DNA of 64,000 nucleotides from Paracamarosporium sp. OC-R06-R3 (lineage: Eukaryota > Ascomycota > Dothideomycetes > Pleosporales > Didymosphaeriaceae): positions 93,166 to 157,165 of the forward strand of contig JACVRA010000286.1 in the NCBI GenBank assembly GCA_019828545.1, in the 5' to 3' direction. Numbering within the stretch: the stretch's first letter is position 1; each line of letters opens with the position of its first letter. Positions 33,541-44,000 of this stretch are shown here, piece by piece. The notes beneath the pieces are model-generated. The model was not told where the DNA came from and made no database searches. It worked only from the letters and a program-made list of their open reading frames with translations. The position numbers were made by a program, and so were the translations under genes.

Positions 33541-33951
33541 GGGCCTGTTCGGTCGGATGACAGGCTGATCGGATCGGGAGACGGATTCGGTATGGCGGTT
33601 GCCAAGGCACTTGAAGGGTAAAAAATGCAGCCAAAATAGTACCTGACATGTGCGATTAGAATTGTGTTCGGTACGATAGAATTTAGGTCACGTGATAGCA
33701 TTGGAGATCATCACTTAAAAATATTATACAAGCCACATGAGGCTGTTTATATAATCTAACTAAGCTCTTTTTACTACCCGATCAGCTCAAAAACAGCTCA
33801 ACACCTGTTTTTTTGCACGGGCTATTTGATCGGACATAAAGGGGTAGGTATTCTACAAATCGTGATTAAACCGAACACGACTGTAATCGAATCGGCGGAT
33901 TACTGTACATGGTATAGTCGATCATCGATCATGATCTGACCGAACAAGCCC
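33541..33951. mobile_element. MITE-like nested inverted-repeat element, 411 bp
   Basis: Outer terminal inverted repeats of about 18 bp: 33541-33558 (GGGCCTGTTCGGTCGGAT) and the reverse complement at 33951-33934, differing at two C/T or G/A positions. A second inverted pair lies inside: 33653-33672 against 33870-33889, about 17 of 20 matching, sharing GTGTTCGGT. A short A5CAG/CTGT5 hairpin lies near 33787-33820. No ORF is present, so it would be non-autonomous. Flanking bases are TTA on the left and TTG on the right, at best a decayed 3-bp target duplication. The superfamily is not certain. Confidence 0.72.
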
Positions 33952-34112
33952 TTGTGTTTCTTTCTTCATAACCAGTCTGAGTCACAAGTGCTTACTCATT
34001 ACTTTATGTAATCTTGGAACGCCGCAACTCAGCCACACTGAGCCTACCCACTGCCTAGAGCTAGTTTCTTCAAAGTGTCTGTAATGCCCACCAGCTAAAC
34101 GGTACTTTAGCA

Positions 34113-35732
34113 ATGTCGCTTTGTAATTTACCAAATGAGTTATTTTACTGCATCGCAGACGCCCTGGATTCCGAGAGAGACATCAACGCCTTCACACAAT
34201 TAAATCGCCGCACTTACCGCCTATTGAATCCTTACCTTTACTGTTACAATGTACAGCATTCTGGGAGCTCTGCGTTGTTATGGGCTGCCCAACATGGTCA
34301 AGAGACAACGGCTGCGAAGTTACTAGGAGAAAGAAGCAATGATCAAGCCATATGCGACTATGGAACACCACTCTGCGTGGCGGCAAAGAAGGGACATGAA
34401 GAGATAGTAAAGCTGCTGATCGAGGAGGGCGCTGACGTCAACTCGCAGGGTGGAGAGTATGGCAACGCACTTCAAGCGGCGTCATTGGGAGGCCACAAGC
34501 AGATCGTGAAGCTGATGCTCGAGATGGGAGCAGATATGACAGTACGCAGTAACAAGGGCTGGACGCCGCTTTACTCAGCAGCGTGTAGTGGCCATCTTGA
34601 TGTGGTTAAGCTACTACTAGAGAAGGAAGCAGATATAACAGTAACTAACAATACTGGCTGGACACCGCTTAATGTGGCAGCAGACTATGGGCATCTTGAG
34701 ATAGTCATGCTACTACTTGAGAAGGGAGCGGATATGACGGTACGCAGCAATGATGGCTGGACACCACTTAATTCAGCAGCGGATAGTGGTCATGTCGAAG
34801 TAGTTAAGCTACTACTTGGGAAGGGGGCAGATACGACAATAGCTGAAGATGCCGGCTGGGCGCCGCTTCATATGGCAGTAGCAAAAAACCATCTTGAGGT
34901 GGTTAAGTTGGTACTTGAGAAGGGAGCAGACATAACAGCAACTAGCAACAATGGCTCCACGCCGCTTAGCGTGGCAGCACACCACGGGCATCTCGAAATG
35001 GTTGAGTTGCTGCTCGAGAAGGGGGCAGATACAACAATAACCAGCAATGCCGGCTGGACGCCGCTTAACGTGGCAGCGGACCGGGGGCATCTTGAAATAG
35101 TCACGCTGCTGCTCGAGAAGGGGGCAGATATGACAGTATCCAACAATGAAGGCTGGACGCCGCTGAACTCAGCAGTGGGCCGTGGCTATTTCGAAATAGT
35201 CACGCTGCTACTTGAGAAGGGAGCAGATACAACAGTAACCAACAACCATGGCTGGGCGCCGCTTAACGTGGCAGTGGACCGGGGGCATCTTGAAATAGTC
35301 ACGCTGCTGCTTGAGAAGGGGGCAGATATAACATTATCCAACGAAGGCTGGACGCCGATTAATGTGGCAGCAAACTGTGGGCATCTCAAAATAGTCAAGT
35401 TGCTGCTTGAGAATGGAGCAGACATAACAGTACGCAGCAATAATGGCTGGACACCACTTAACTCAGCAGCAGATAGTGGTCATGTTGAAGTAGTTGAGCT
35501 GCTGCTTGAGAAGGGAGCAGATACAACAGTAACCAACAACAAAGGCTGGACACCGCTCTACTCGGCAGCGCGTAGTGGTTCTCTCGACATAGTGAAGCTG
35601 TTGCTTCAGAAGGGCACTAAAATTGATGCGCAAGGTGGAGAATACGACAAAGCACTCCAAGCGGCTTCATCTAAAGGCCACGAGCATATTGTGAGGCTGC
35701 TACTCGAAAATGGCGCCGATATCAGCTCGTAG
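34113..35732 (+). CDS. F-box and ankyrin-repeat protein
   Basis: Single-exon ORF of 539 aa. An N-terminal F-box-like segment (LCNLPNELFYCIADALDSE, residues 3-21, continuing through LNRRTYRLLNPYLY) is followed by about 15 ankyrin repeats of 33 aa. The central repeats are nearly identical (consensus GWTPLNVAADRGHLEIV then LLLEKGADTTVTNN), also at DNA level. One unit is a residue short (ITLSNEGW). F-box/ankyrin proteins may act as SCF substrate receptors; no target is known. The stop at 35732 may not be the original end: ankyrin-like sequence continues to about 35940 with stops, then gives way to repeat copy B. So the gene is possibly 3' truncated. It sits between two direct repeats. Confidence 0.8.
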   Translation: MSLCNLPNELFYCIADALDSERDINAFTQLNRRTYRLLNPYLYCYNVQHSGSSALLWAAQHGQETTAAKLLGERSNDQAICDYGTPLCVAAKKGHEEIVKLLIEEGADVNSQGGEYGNALQAASLGGHKQIVKLMLEMGADMTVRSNKGWTPLYSAACSGHLDVVKLLLEKEADITVTNNTGWTPLNVAADYGHLEIVMLLLEKGADMTVRSNDGWTPLNSAADSGHVEVVKLLLGKGADTTIAEDAGWAPLHMAVAKNHLEVVKLVLEKGADITATSNNGSTPLSVAAHHGHLEMVELLLEKGADTTITSNAGWTPLNVAADRGHLEIVTLLLEKGADMTVSNNEGWTPLNSAVGRGYFEIVTLLLEKGADTTVTNNHGWAPLNVAVDRGHLEIVTLLLEKGADITLSNEGWTPINVAANCGHLKIVKLLLENGADITVRSNNGWTPLNSAADSGHVEVVELLLEKGADTTVTNNKGWTPLYSAARSGSLDIVKLLLQKGTKIDAQGGEYDKALQAASSKGHEHIVRLLLENGADISS

Positions 35733-35942
35733 GATAGCAGCACGGCAACGCGCTCTAAGCAGCGTTATACAAAGACTTAAGAAGCGGACACGATGGTAAG
35801 CAGCAACGGCGCCTGGTCGCCGCTCTTCTCTGCAGTGGACAGCGTCCATCTCGATGTAGTCGAGCTGCTGCTTTAGAAGGGTCGTCGACGCGCAGGGTGG
35901 ATACTGCGGCAATGTACTGTACGTGGCTTCATGTAGGGAACA
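35733..35942 (+). pseudogene. degraded 3' continuation of the ankyrin repeats
   Basis: After the stop, sequence still codes in pieces for ankyrin units (a SSNGAWSPLFSAVDSVHLDVVELLL-like segment, then a piece matching the AQGGYCGNVLYVAS repeat type) with stop codons and frame changes between them. It ends where repeat copy B begins. Confidence 0.6.
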
Positions 35943-36126
35943 CTACACCAAGCTTAGTCTTTAGAGAGAGAAAGTTTTATTTTAGCTTAGTATACTAGAT
36001 ATTAGTTTACTAATCTAGTAGTCCTTCTAATGGATACTTTCTCTAAATTGCCTGACCGCGAAAGCTAATTTTACTTCCACTAATCACCACTTCAGTATCA
36101 GCCTATCCACGTAGTTTACTGACGCC
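35943..36126 (+). repeat. direct repeat copy B (right of the F-box/ankyrin locus)
   Basis: About 184 bp, same orientation as copy A (32459-32623), with insertions of a few bases and differences dominated by transitions. It abuts the broken end of the ankyrin sequence. Confidence 0.8.
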
Positions 36127-36423
36127 GAAAGCGCTTAATATTGGCGGCTGAAACTAGACCCTAACAATCATTTGTGAAATTGAGAAGTCGTTTCTCGCTT
36201 CTTGAATTGATAGCGGACGTCTGCCACGCATTTCTCGCCCCTCACATCTTCTTTAAATTCCCAGATCCGTTTTCTTTGCTTAGCCACATACGTTGAAATC
36301 ACAACAAAAGTAAAATTTATGATGTACTGAAATCTAGAAGGCATTGAAATTGTATATAGGCTGCTCCCTTTTTCCTATACGTTATTCAACTTGGGCATAG
36401 CGTCGCTCAAATACGATTCAGCA

Positions 36424-36765
36424 ATGAACTCTCCAACAACGCTCCCACCAGAGCTCTGGATCGAGGTTGGCTTACGCCTTTCACCATGGGAGAAGTAGGC
36501 TGTGCCACAAGTCTGAAAGAATCTTGTGCTGGATGTATACGACATCGTTTAGACACAAGTTTTTGAAGAATGAACACGACGATCTGTATCGGCGCAGGTT
36601 ACTCAAAGCTCCGGGCTCGGTGTGACTCGAATTAGAGGCATATGAGAGTGCGTGTAGAGAAATAACCTTGGATAAATTGAGTGTGTATAGGCCTGGTACG
36701 AAAGGATACCGAAAAGCTACCAATATACGTACGAATGCTGTCCTACTGATTACGCCTGTGTGAGG
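36424..36765 (+). pseudogene. F-box-like gene relic
   Basis: Starts with an F-box-like opening (MNSPTTLPPELWIEVGLRLSPWEK) that stops at 36496-36498. Protein-like sequence then continues in another frame (RLCHKSERILCWMYTTSF, DDLYRRRLLK, then more after a TGA). This pattern suggests a short F-box gene broken by a frameshift and stops. The evidence is modest. Confidence 0.35.
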
Positions 36766-36801
36766 GCTGCCAAATCCGAGAAGGATTCATTGAAGGATTT
36801 C

Positions 36802-37653
36802 CTACGACGAAGAGCTATTATTTACCTTATGTATGGCCTCATATGCCATTTTCGCAGTGTCTCCAACAGGTCCCTCTTCTACTTGAAGTTCCCTCAAACG
36901 ATCCTCCCAAAACGCCCATCGCTCCAAGTTCATGACTTCATCCGACGGTGCTCTCCAAAGGTGGCGTGATGGCGCGTTAGACGACGACGTGACATGCGGC
37001 TTTAACGCCCAACTCTTCCTGTTTTGTTGTGCTCCTTGTCGAAATGCTGAACCACAGAGAGTCAACCACTTTGCTGCTGCTGGCACCTCGAAGTCAAGCA
37101 GCGCATTATTACTCTCTAGAGCGTCCGCAATAACTTCATAGCCCCAGTCAATAGGAATGCCGGCGAGACCTGCAGCCACTAATCGCGCCTCACTTTCAGC
37201 CTTTCTGACGTGTGTACTTCGCAGTGCCTCGCGCTCTGGACCGTTGGTTGATTTGGCGTTCTTCCTCCAGCTGCCGGATTGATATGAGTCGGACCACAAG
37301 TGACCGAAACCTGGAAGACTTTTCCACAGCTTTCCACTAGGCCGCTTGCTTTCCTCTATAGTGGCAAAATCTGGTCCTGGAAGACTTTCAATGGCCTGCA
37401 GTAATGCAATCAATGAATCAGTGTGTTCTGAAGGTAGTTCGAGGAGGGCATCTCCTATGAACGCCCAGAGACGAGGGAGATCTTCTCGGGGGTTATCTGA
37501 GTTCGCGATTGGTTGTGTGATTGCTCGAGCGGCTTCGTTAACGGTTGTTTTTTTGCGTAGGTATTCCTTCAATGCTTTTGCTTCGTGAGGGTGGCACCCG
37601 TCTTCCACGTCGCCATCCGGAGCGATCTTCTCAGAGAACCATTCCTCGGACAT
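36802..37653 (-). CDS. DUF3632-like fungal protein
   Basis: Single-exon ORF of 283 aa. It resembles the fungal DUF3632 family: an acidic, helical protein with a central Leu/Trp-rich part (LPRLWAFIGDALLELP) and the segment DFEVPAAAKWLTLCGSAFR (about residues 193-211), where the family has a conserved AAxW helix in the same position. The middle is a Gly/Trp/Ser-rich linker (GFGHLWSDSYQSGSWRK). The tail is short and Ser-rich. There is no signal peptide or membrane segment. The family's function is unknown, and it is commonly multi-copy and variable between species, which fits this accessory-looking region. Family assignment is from memory of the pattern, not a search. Confidence 0.62.
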   Translation of the reverse strand: MSEEWFSEKIAPDGDVEDGCHPHEAKALKEYLRKKTTVNEAARAITQPIANSDNPREDLPRLWAFIGDALLELPSEHTDSLIALLQAIESLPGPDFATIEESKRPSGKLWKSLPGFGHLWSDSYQSGSWRKNAKSTNGPEREALRSTHVRKAESEARLVAAGLAGIPIDWGYEVIADALESNNALLDFEVPAAAKWLTLCGSAFRQGAQQNRKSWALKPHVTSSSNAPSRHLWRAPSDEVMNLERWAFWEDRLRELQVEEGPVGDTAKMAYEAIHKVNNSSSS

Positions 37654-38829
37654 TTTGGCTCCGTGATGATGAGTTCGGGGGATTTCAGATAGGTAGTAGA
37701 TAGATTAATCTGCCTGAGGCAGGAATCTTCGGTTTGCAAGGTGATTTAGGTATGTGTTGAGCGGTAATAGCGATATCGCTACCGACTTTTAAATTCGAAG
37801 TCCTGTGTTGAACGTCACTCAACACAATACTGGTCGATTAGCTTGAGTTGATTTACCCGTTCTAGTTTTGTTGAGTGTTATACCAAAGGGAGTCTTACGG
37901 TTGCAAATTGTAGTACGACTTATGCGCACTGCGCCTCGTGACGTCATAAGACAGAAACCGCAGACCCTATGAACGGCGAACCATCACGTAAAATTTGATA
38001 CATAATGATGGTGCTGCGTGAGCCTGGGACCAAAGGCGTAGGCTATGTGAAATCATGACTAGGGGTGAGCTTACGTTTTGAGCTGTGACTGGTCGCGTAG
38101 TACGTTGCATCTCGGACCCCAAAAGTCTACACACAAATCGCTGTGTAACAGAAGTTGATTATGTTAGCGATGGTCTGGGGCTAGTTTTCTAAAAGCAGAA
38201 AACAACTTCCCTAGGTGTAGGCACATCGGGGGCGATGTTCGATGAGATGGGGCCAGGAGGTTTCAGCCTCGTAGCACGATGACATTGACGCAAAGCGAGG
38301 CTATGGAATTCTGTGCGACGATAATCATAGGCGATGATTATGGCTGGCTACTCTGCCTGCTCATAGCTACATTCTTCAGGCATTTTGACTAATGTCTCAC
38401 TGCGTTACTCGATGTAACCGAAAGGCACGCGGATCCAAATCGCTCACAACTTCGCCCGCTTAGAGCACACCATCCGCCCGCTGTGTACTCCGTGATGATC
38501 ATGTGTTTCGCGGTATTATGTTTCCTTGACCTGTAAGAAGATCTTCAGTACAATTCTAATTTTATTCACATCTCGATGACGTAGATACAGCCTACCTGTC
38601 TTGCCTGTAATCATTCAGGTGAGATGTGCCCCATACCAATGATGAACTCCAAGAGCTCAATGTTGGACAAAATATCTGTATAAAGGGTAGAGTATAACGA
38701 CCAAGCTGCAGTCATCACAGCCCGGCAACAACTCCAGATTCAAAGCCCTTTTGGAAACTTTCTCTCCCACTCCAACTTTTCACTCAAAGCAACGTTTCAT
38801 CACTATCCTAATCCGAATATTCAGTCAAT
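37654..38829. other. divergent intergenic region
   Basis: Between the DUF3632-like gene (-) and the secreted RNase gene (+). It includes a TATA box for the RNase gene (separate entry). No other gene was seen. Confidence 0.5.
38678..38684 (+). promoter_or_regulatory. TATA box of the RNase gene
   Basis: GTATAAAG lies about 150 bp upstream of the ATG at 38830. The sequence after it is rich in CAAC, TCAAC and C/T, as in fungal leaders. Confidence 0.5.
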
Positions 38830-39444
38830 ATGAAGTTTTTTATCTCAGCATCGCTTTTTGTCCTCCTAGGTGTCACCAGCGCCCTGCCGGCTGAACTAGA
38901 CGCACGAGACCCATCGAATGCTCCCATTGACGTACACTTCTCACCCAAAAACTGTGCACAAGAAAAGTCGGCTAACGTTCAATTTAGTTAATTAATGGTC
39001 CTGACCAATCGAAATCGTACAAGTGCGGAGACAAAACCTACAGTTATCACGAGATCTACCTCGCCGCTCAGCGAGGAACTAATCTCCATCTTGTTGGGGA
39101 AACCCGCGGTCGTAAGGAAATGCCTTCATATTTTCAACCACTACAGTGGTCTGACTCCTTGACTAGGAAACCAATATCCCCACCCTTTCCCCAACGACGA
39201 CTCTAAGGGCAATAAGCTCACCTTCCCCAAGGATTGTCCTGCCAATGATGACAGTCGCTATGAATTTCCTCTCATGAATGGGAGTCCCTATGATGGTGGC
39301 AAGAACAATGTCAAGCAGGGCGACGAGAGAGTCGTCTTTTACTATGAGGACGGTGAAATCAGTTTTGATGGTAACCCTCAGGTCTATTATTGTGGCATCA
39401 TGACACACAAGGGCGCACCTACCGGTGGCTTTCTAATGTGCTAG
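38830..39444 (+). CDS. secreted guanyl-specific ribonuclease (RNase N1/T1 family)
   Basis: Exons 38830-38931, 38988-39111 and 39167-39444 give 167 aa. Exons are too short to show as one long ORF. Intron branch sites GCTAACG and CTGACT are visible. A signal peptide (MKFFISASLFVLLGVTSA) comes first. The mature part shows the RNase N1/T1 pattern: NQYPHPF with the catalytic His, YEFPL with the catalytic Glu, DERVV with the catalytic Arg, and MTHKGA with the second His; YCG and a C-terminal Cys provide disulfides. The family cleaves RNA after guanosine outside the cell. Donor choice for intron 2 is open: 39109 would shorten the protein by one residue. Role in nutrition or host or competitor interaction cannot be told. 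Confidence 0.82.
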
Positions 39445-39874
39445 TATAGAGGCTATAAGGCCTTAGAGGTCAATGCTATCTCCCTTTAATAATTGTTCGA
39501 CTAATCTCACTCTGGTCACTGTTCAATCATGCCAGGGTATCCCCACCTAAGCCTGCGGGTAAGCAGCCAAGCGAAACATCCCACCTCATCATCAACACCT
39601 GTATATAGTTCTGAAGGGTGTATTTGCATATGCTACCGTGACCCGCGCATCAGGACTAGACCCAGGGTGCCGCCCAGCAGTGCACACGTCTCCCATCTAT
39701 GCCCTTGCCATGGAAGGTAACAAAGGTATGTATAATGCGGGGGTTCGGGAATCGAGTGGCACCTGCATGATGCAGCCATAGCAACCGATTCAGCATACGA
39801 CGCTCATGCCTCATATCCCGTTGCATATCTCCACCTCTTAACTCGCACTTGTAGGAGACACACCGTCATAAACC
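39445..39874. other. intergenic region
   Basis: Between two plus-strand genes, the RNase and the 3-beta-HSD-like reductase. No feature found. Confidence 0.5.
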
Positions 39875-41005
39875 ATGGAGCAATACCCCGTCCTCGTCAT
39901 CGGAGGTTGTGGTTTCGTTGGCTACCACATTGTCGAGCATTTAGTCCAAGCACCCGGCTTTTCCCCCATCACGGTCTTGAGTCGCTCGGCGGCGGCAAGC
40001 GCAAACAAAGTCGACGGTGCAGACTACATCTCTGGAGACCTAGCATCTCGCGAAACCATCGAACGCGTGGTTCGAGATGTGCGCCCTAGCGTCATCATCA
40101 ACGCCGCATCCCCGTCTCCCATCACCGGCACGCCGAAGGACTACCAGCGCATCGTGATAGACGGCACAAAGACCCTCCTAGAAATCGCAACAATATCTGC
40201 AGACGTGCGCGTTCTGGTCTACACGTCTTCTTCTACCATGGCCAAGGGACATGAACATATCCACCTAGACGAGAGCGCTCCATTGGCTGATGAGGATCCA
40301 TCGGCGCCAGCCTATGCGCAGACAAAAGCCACGGCAGAGAAGATGGTTCTTAAAGCGCACCACGGACCCTCTGCAACAACCTTTGAGCCAAACTGGTCTG
40401 GCCATCTCTCCACCGGCGCGATCCGCCTACCCATCTGCTATGGAACGAACGACACCATGACCATCCCTGGATGCCTGACGGCCCTCGAAAAAGGCCAGAC
40501 CAACGTGCAACTCGGCGATGGGAGGAACCTGTGGGACTTCTGTAGCACGCGCAACGCAGCGACTGCACACGTGCTCCTCGCGCGCCATCTCCTCGGACCG
40601 CCCGCCGACGATGCCGCCAATGTGGGCGGTGAGGCCTTCCACATCCACGATGATCAGACGCGACTCTTCTGGGACTTCACGAGGACTGTATGGAAACTGG
40701 CTGGCCATCAAAAGCAGACGGAACGTGTCACGCAGCTTCCGGTGTGGTTTCTTTGGAGCTTGGCCAACGTGCTGGAGTGGCTCTTCTGGGTTACTACGCT
40801 GGGGACGAAACGGCCGCAGAACTTGGGAAAGCAGCAGATCGAATATACATGCTACAATCACACGTACGACATGACCAAGGCAAGGAAACGGCTTGGGTAC
40901 GTGCCCGTGCAGGATTTCCAGGCTGAGTTGCAGAAGGCTGTGGATTGGTCGTTAGAGAAGGATGGGTGGGAGAAGAGGCTCAAGAAGGCTGGCGTGAGGC
41001 CCTAA
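39875..41005 (+). CDS. 3-beta-hydroxysteroid dehydrogenase-like (ERG26-type) NAD(P) reductase
   Basis: Single-exon ORF of 376 aa, an extended short-chain dehydrogenase. The Rossmann motif GGCGFVG (residues 10-16) binds NAD(P). GDLAS, NAASPSP and VYTSSSTMA are typical of the 3-beta-HSD branch, and YAQTK supplies the catalytic Tyr and Lys. LPICYGTND and GRNLWDFCSTRNAATAH match the substrate-side blocks of sterol-4-alpha-carboxylate 3-dehydrogenases (Erg26), which remove a C4 carboxyl group in sterol synthesis. A hydrophobic stretch (LPVWFLWSLANVLEWLFWVT, about residues 283-302) may anchor it to membrane, as in Erg26. No cluster surrounds it, so it could be the Erg26 enzyme or a paralogue acting on another metabolite. 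Confidence 0.8.
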   Translation: MEQYPVLVIGGCGFVGYHIVEHLVQAPGFSPITVLSRSAAASANKVDGADYISGDLASRETIERVVRDVRPSVIINAASPSPITGTPKDYQRIVIDGTKTLLEIATISADVRVLVYTSSSTMAKGHEHIHLDESAPLADEDPSAPAYAQTKATAEKMVLKAHHGPSATTFEPNWSGHLSTGAIRLPICYGTNDTMTIPGCLTALEKGQTNVQLGDGRNLWDFCSTRNAATAHVLLARHLLGPPADDAANVGGEAFHIHDDQTRLFWDFTRTVWKLAGHQKQTERVTQLPVWFLWSLANVLEWLFWVTTLGTKRPQNLGKQQIEYTCYNHTYDMTKARKRLGYVPVQDFQAELQKAVDWSLEKDGWEKRLKKAGVRP

Positions 41006-44000
41006 TTTGTGTGTTCTGACCCTTGTAACGCGTCTGCATGTATTCTAAAATATAGGACAGAAGAAACAAAAAAAATACGGAATATGATATTAAGAGAATC
41101 GTATACAGGACACAACTAGTATTGCCCGGAACGCGCGGCCTCACCCGTAGCATGATGCTCGACCTCGGTATCAAAGATGTCTTCCACTGCGTATATGACA
41201 GGCCTTTAATAGGTCCCAGTTTCCATTGATACTCCTTCAGTATGGTTGCTAGCACCAATTTCAGAACCACCGTCGCGTAGAATCTCTATGGGCGAGGAAC
41301 TCGAGGGGGGAAAGCGACGGCTGCATGAGATTAACCTCGGAGCGCTGAAAGAGGCGCCAATTTTCTTTTCAATCATTCAAGAGTCGTTGAGGTATCAAGC
41401 CACTAGTACCAGCCTACGCATAGTCATAGAAGATACGATCTTACGTTTTAACTATGGGGTGCTGCCTGACTGCCAATCATGGCTCATGACGCAACCCTGC
41501 ACCAATGCTAAGGAACATTAAAGCCTTTTCATCTTCCCGACACCAAAATGTTGATAACGATCCGAGTCTGTAGACTACACTCCATTGGGTGTTCATGACC
41601 ATGATCAGTTGACGGCTGGCGACTGATGACTTGGAATGGGCAACATGGAACCATGGAGAAGCTCTCAACAGACCGATCGGGACGAAACAGGTGGATCGAC
41701 TACTAATCAGATGGGGATCTATTCCCAATTCCTTTGGATCAGCCTGCATGAAATTCACACTTGACTGAGCGGGTGGGGAAGGAAGCGTTGTGCAATGCAA
41801 AACCCCAGTTCCCCTACCCGCACGCTGGCGCCATCTCAAGCTGTAGTAACCATTAGTCATGAACGGAGAGGGGATAAATACCTTGGGGTCCACCCACCAC
41901 GCCTCAGAATGGGGACTCTCAGCATTGATGGAGCCAGCGCCGTGCGTCACGGGGGAGCCAGCCTCACCTTTGAAAGCTTCTAATCACATCCTAGAACCCT
42001 AGCAACAAGTATGCATTGATAGTATATCATCGCAATACAGTACGCACTGGTGGACGCTCGGTATAACGATAGGAGGCTTCAGCGGTATGTTAGATGGTGA
42101 GACTGGCTGGCCTAGTGGAATCGTTAGACTAATGATGAACGAGAGTTTTGAACTGCAGTGCGTAGCTCACTTTGACTAGAGGTGCTCCTCTAGCAAGAGA
42201 GGATGTGGCAGTATGAAATCGGACTGAAGTCGAAACTGAGGCTGTCGTTTGAGGCATGTACTGAAGGGATGAGCAGTCTAGGCGGCGACTGGACAGAGGA
42301 AATGCTATGAGGGTCCGGTACTGGATTGACGATGAGAAGGAAAAAATAGTAAGAAGTAAAATGAATAAATGTACATAGCAAACTAAGTTATCTCGGCCAG
42401 TCCTTGTACAGAGAAAGCTGAATTCAACCAATTTGCCTCAGTCTTACATTAAGGTCTCTACGAACGTGCGATAGAATGATCATGAATGTTCCAGCTGCGT
42501 CCTGTCAAATCTCCGTTATCCATTTTCAGGATCTGGTATTCGAGATCGCACTAACCAAACTCAAGTGCGTCAAGGTTGCAAATGCTTTCCACATTTGAAA
42601 AATAAAATTTATTTCCAAGCAAGATGTGCAGAAACTCTCATAAAGTACCATGGGATGGAAGTTCTACTAAGCCAAACGCCCGATTCACGTGATAATTATT
42701 GCTACAATACAATATATACACCCAATCTTTTAAGCTCTGGTTACGCTGGACATACGAAGGTGTGGGAGACGGAAAGGTTTGCTGTGTAGTGGAGTGCTAT
42801 AGCCACTTTGGCGACTCATTTCAGGAGACGCGGGAAAGATTTTTTTTTCTTTCTCCCATTTGTACGACTGGGCCGTGGGTCCATATTCAACCATACACGT
42901 AGGAAGATTTTAGATTAACTCAGACAAGTATCTTTCATTATATTTCACAGCACTGCATCAAAATACTAGATGCCTCTTTCATCCTGGATAGGTAATAAAC
43001 GCACAGTGCGCTCAAAAGTGCTCCACTACACATACCCCATGTACAGACTCCATCTATGCGCTGTCACCGCGCTACCGACTTCATCTGCCGCGCGCTTGCA
43101 TTGCGTTCTGGCGAGCTTCTTGGATGCTGGGCTGAGGTGGTAACCTTTTTCGCTGGAGGACATGTAGATTTGAATCTGGGTGTTGGAGGATCGCGCTCCT
43201 AGACTTGGGGGCGAGTCTCACGTAAGGACTTGCCGCAAGGTATTTCACACGAGACCAGAGAAAATGACCAGGGATAAGACTACGGGGTTTCATCATGGCT
43301 CGGTAAACGAACGGCTTGGCAAAAGATCCTAAATGAGCGACTTGGAATGTGAGATGAGTTTATTTAAGGGGAGGCCAAAATCGGACGAAGGATGAATCGG
43401 AAAGAAAAGAAGGCGAGGAGGCTAGGGCCGGGTTGCTTGTGCTGGTATAATCAACATCTTATATGCCTTTTTGGAAGATGCCTATTCGATATATCATTGC
43501 CTCAAAGGTAGAAACCTCGTTCTGCTGGCAGGCTTACACTACGAGCTTCAGAGGTTGACAATACTCGCGCAATCCTTGAGGCCTGAGAACGACAACGACT
43601 ACCTCAGGTTTGCAATAATCTGCGACTACATCTGGGGGACCGCTACTACTCACAAAAAGTGAACCAAGAACACATACATACATGCATGCACGAAGCTACA
43701 GTGTTTCCTCAGTACATAAGTCGTCTGCATAGTACCTTATGCGGCGCCCCCTCGATCTCGGTAGCCTATCATCTGAACTCGGCGATCTGGTGTGGCAGCA
43801 GGGCAGGGGCATACCCTGAAAACGATAAGCGATTCTGGTTACCCCTGCCGCTCGAACGTTTATCTATACCGCCCAGCATAACCGTCGTACGACTTCTCGA
43901 TGCTGAACCGCTTGAAACGTGCCTATCCACACGACCGCTGTCGTAGCAAATCTCCGACTATTGGGAGGAGCTCTAGGGCAAATTGGCGGCGGTGTTCACG

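Larger units (their letters stand above)
31760..34112. other. AT-rich accessory region with tRNA, repeat and foldback element
   Basis: Between the F-box gene and the F-box/ankyrin gene. It contains an intron-containing tRNA, one copy of a direct repeat and a nested inverted-repeat element (separate entries). No transposase or other protein ORF of note was seen. Confidence 0.6.

Noticed and set aside
32459..36126. LTR retrotransposon defined by the two direct repeats
   Set aside because: No reverse transcriptase, integrase or gag ORF between them, and the repeat ends lack TG...CA.
41477..41950. Minus-strand 157-codon ORF with a P450-like WWVDPKVFIPSPF piece
   Set aside because: The match is short, lacks the heme loop, and lies on the strand opposite the better P450 fragment; probably chance.
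43081..43296. 71-codon minus-strand ORF
   Set aside because: Short, no domain, no clear promoter or intron, surrounded by empty sequence.
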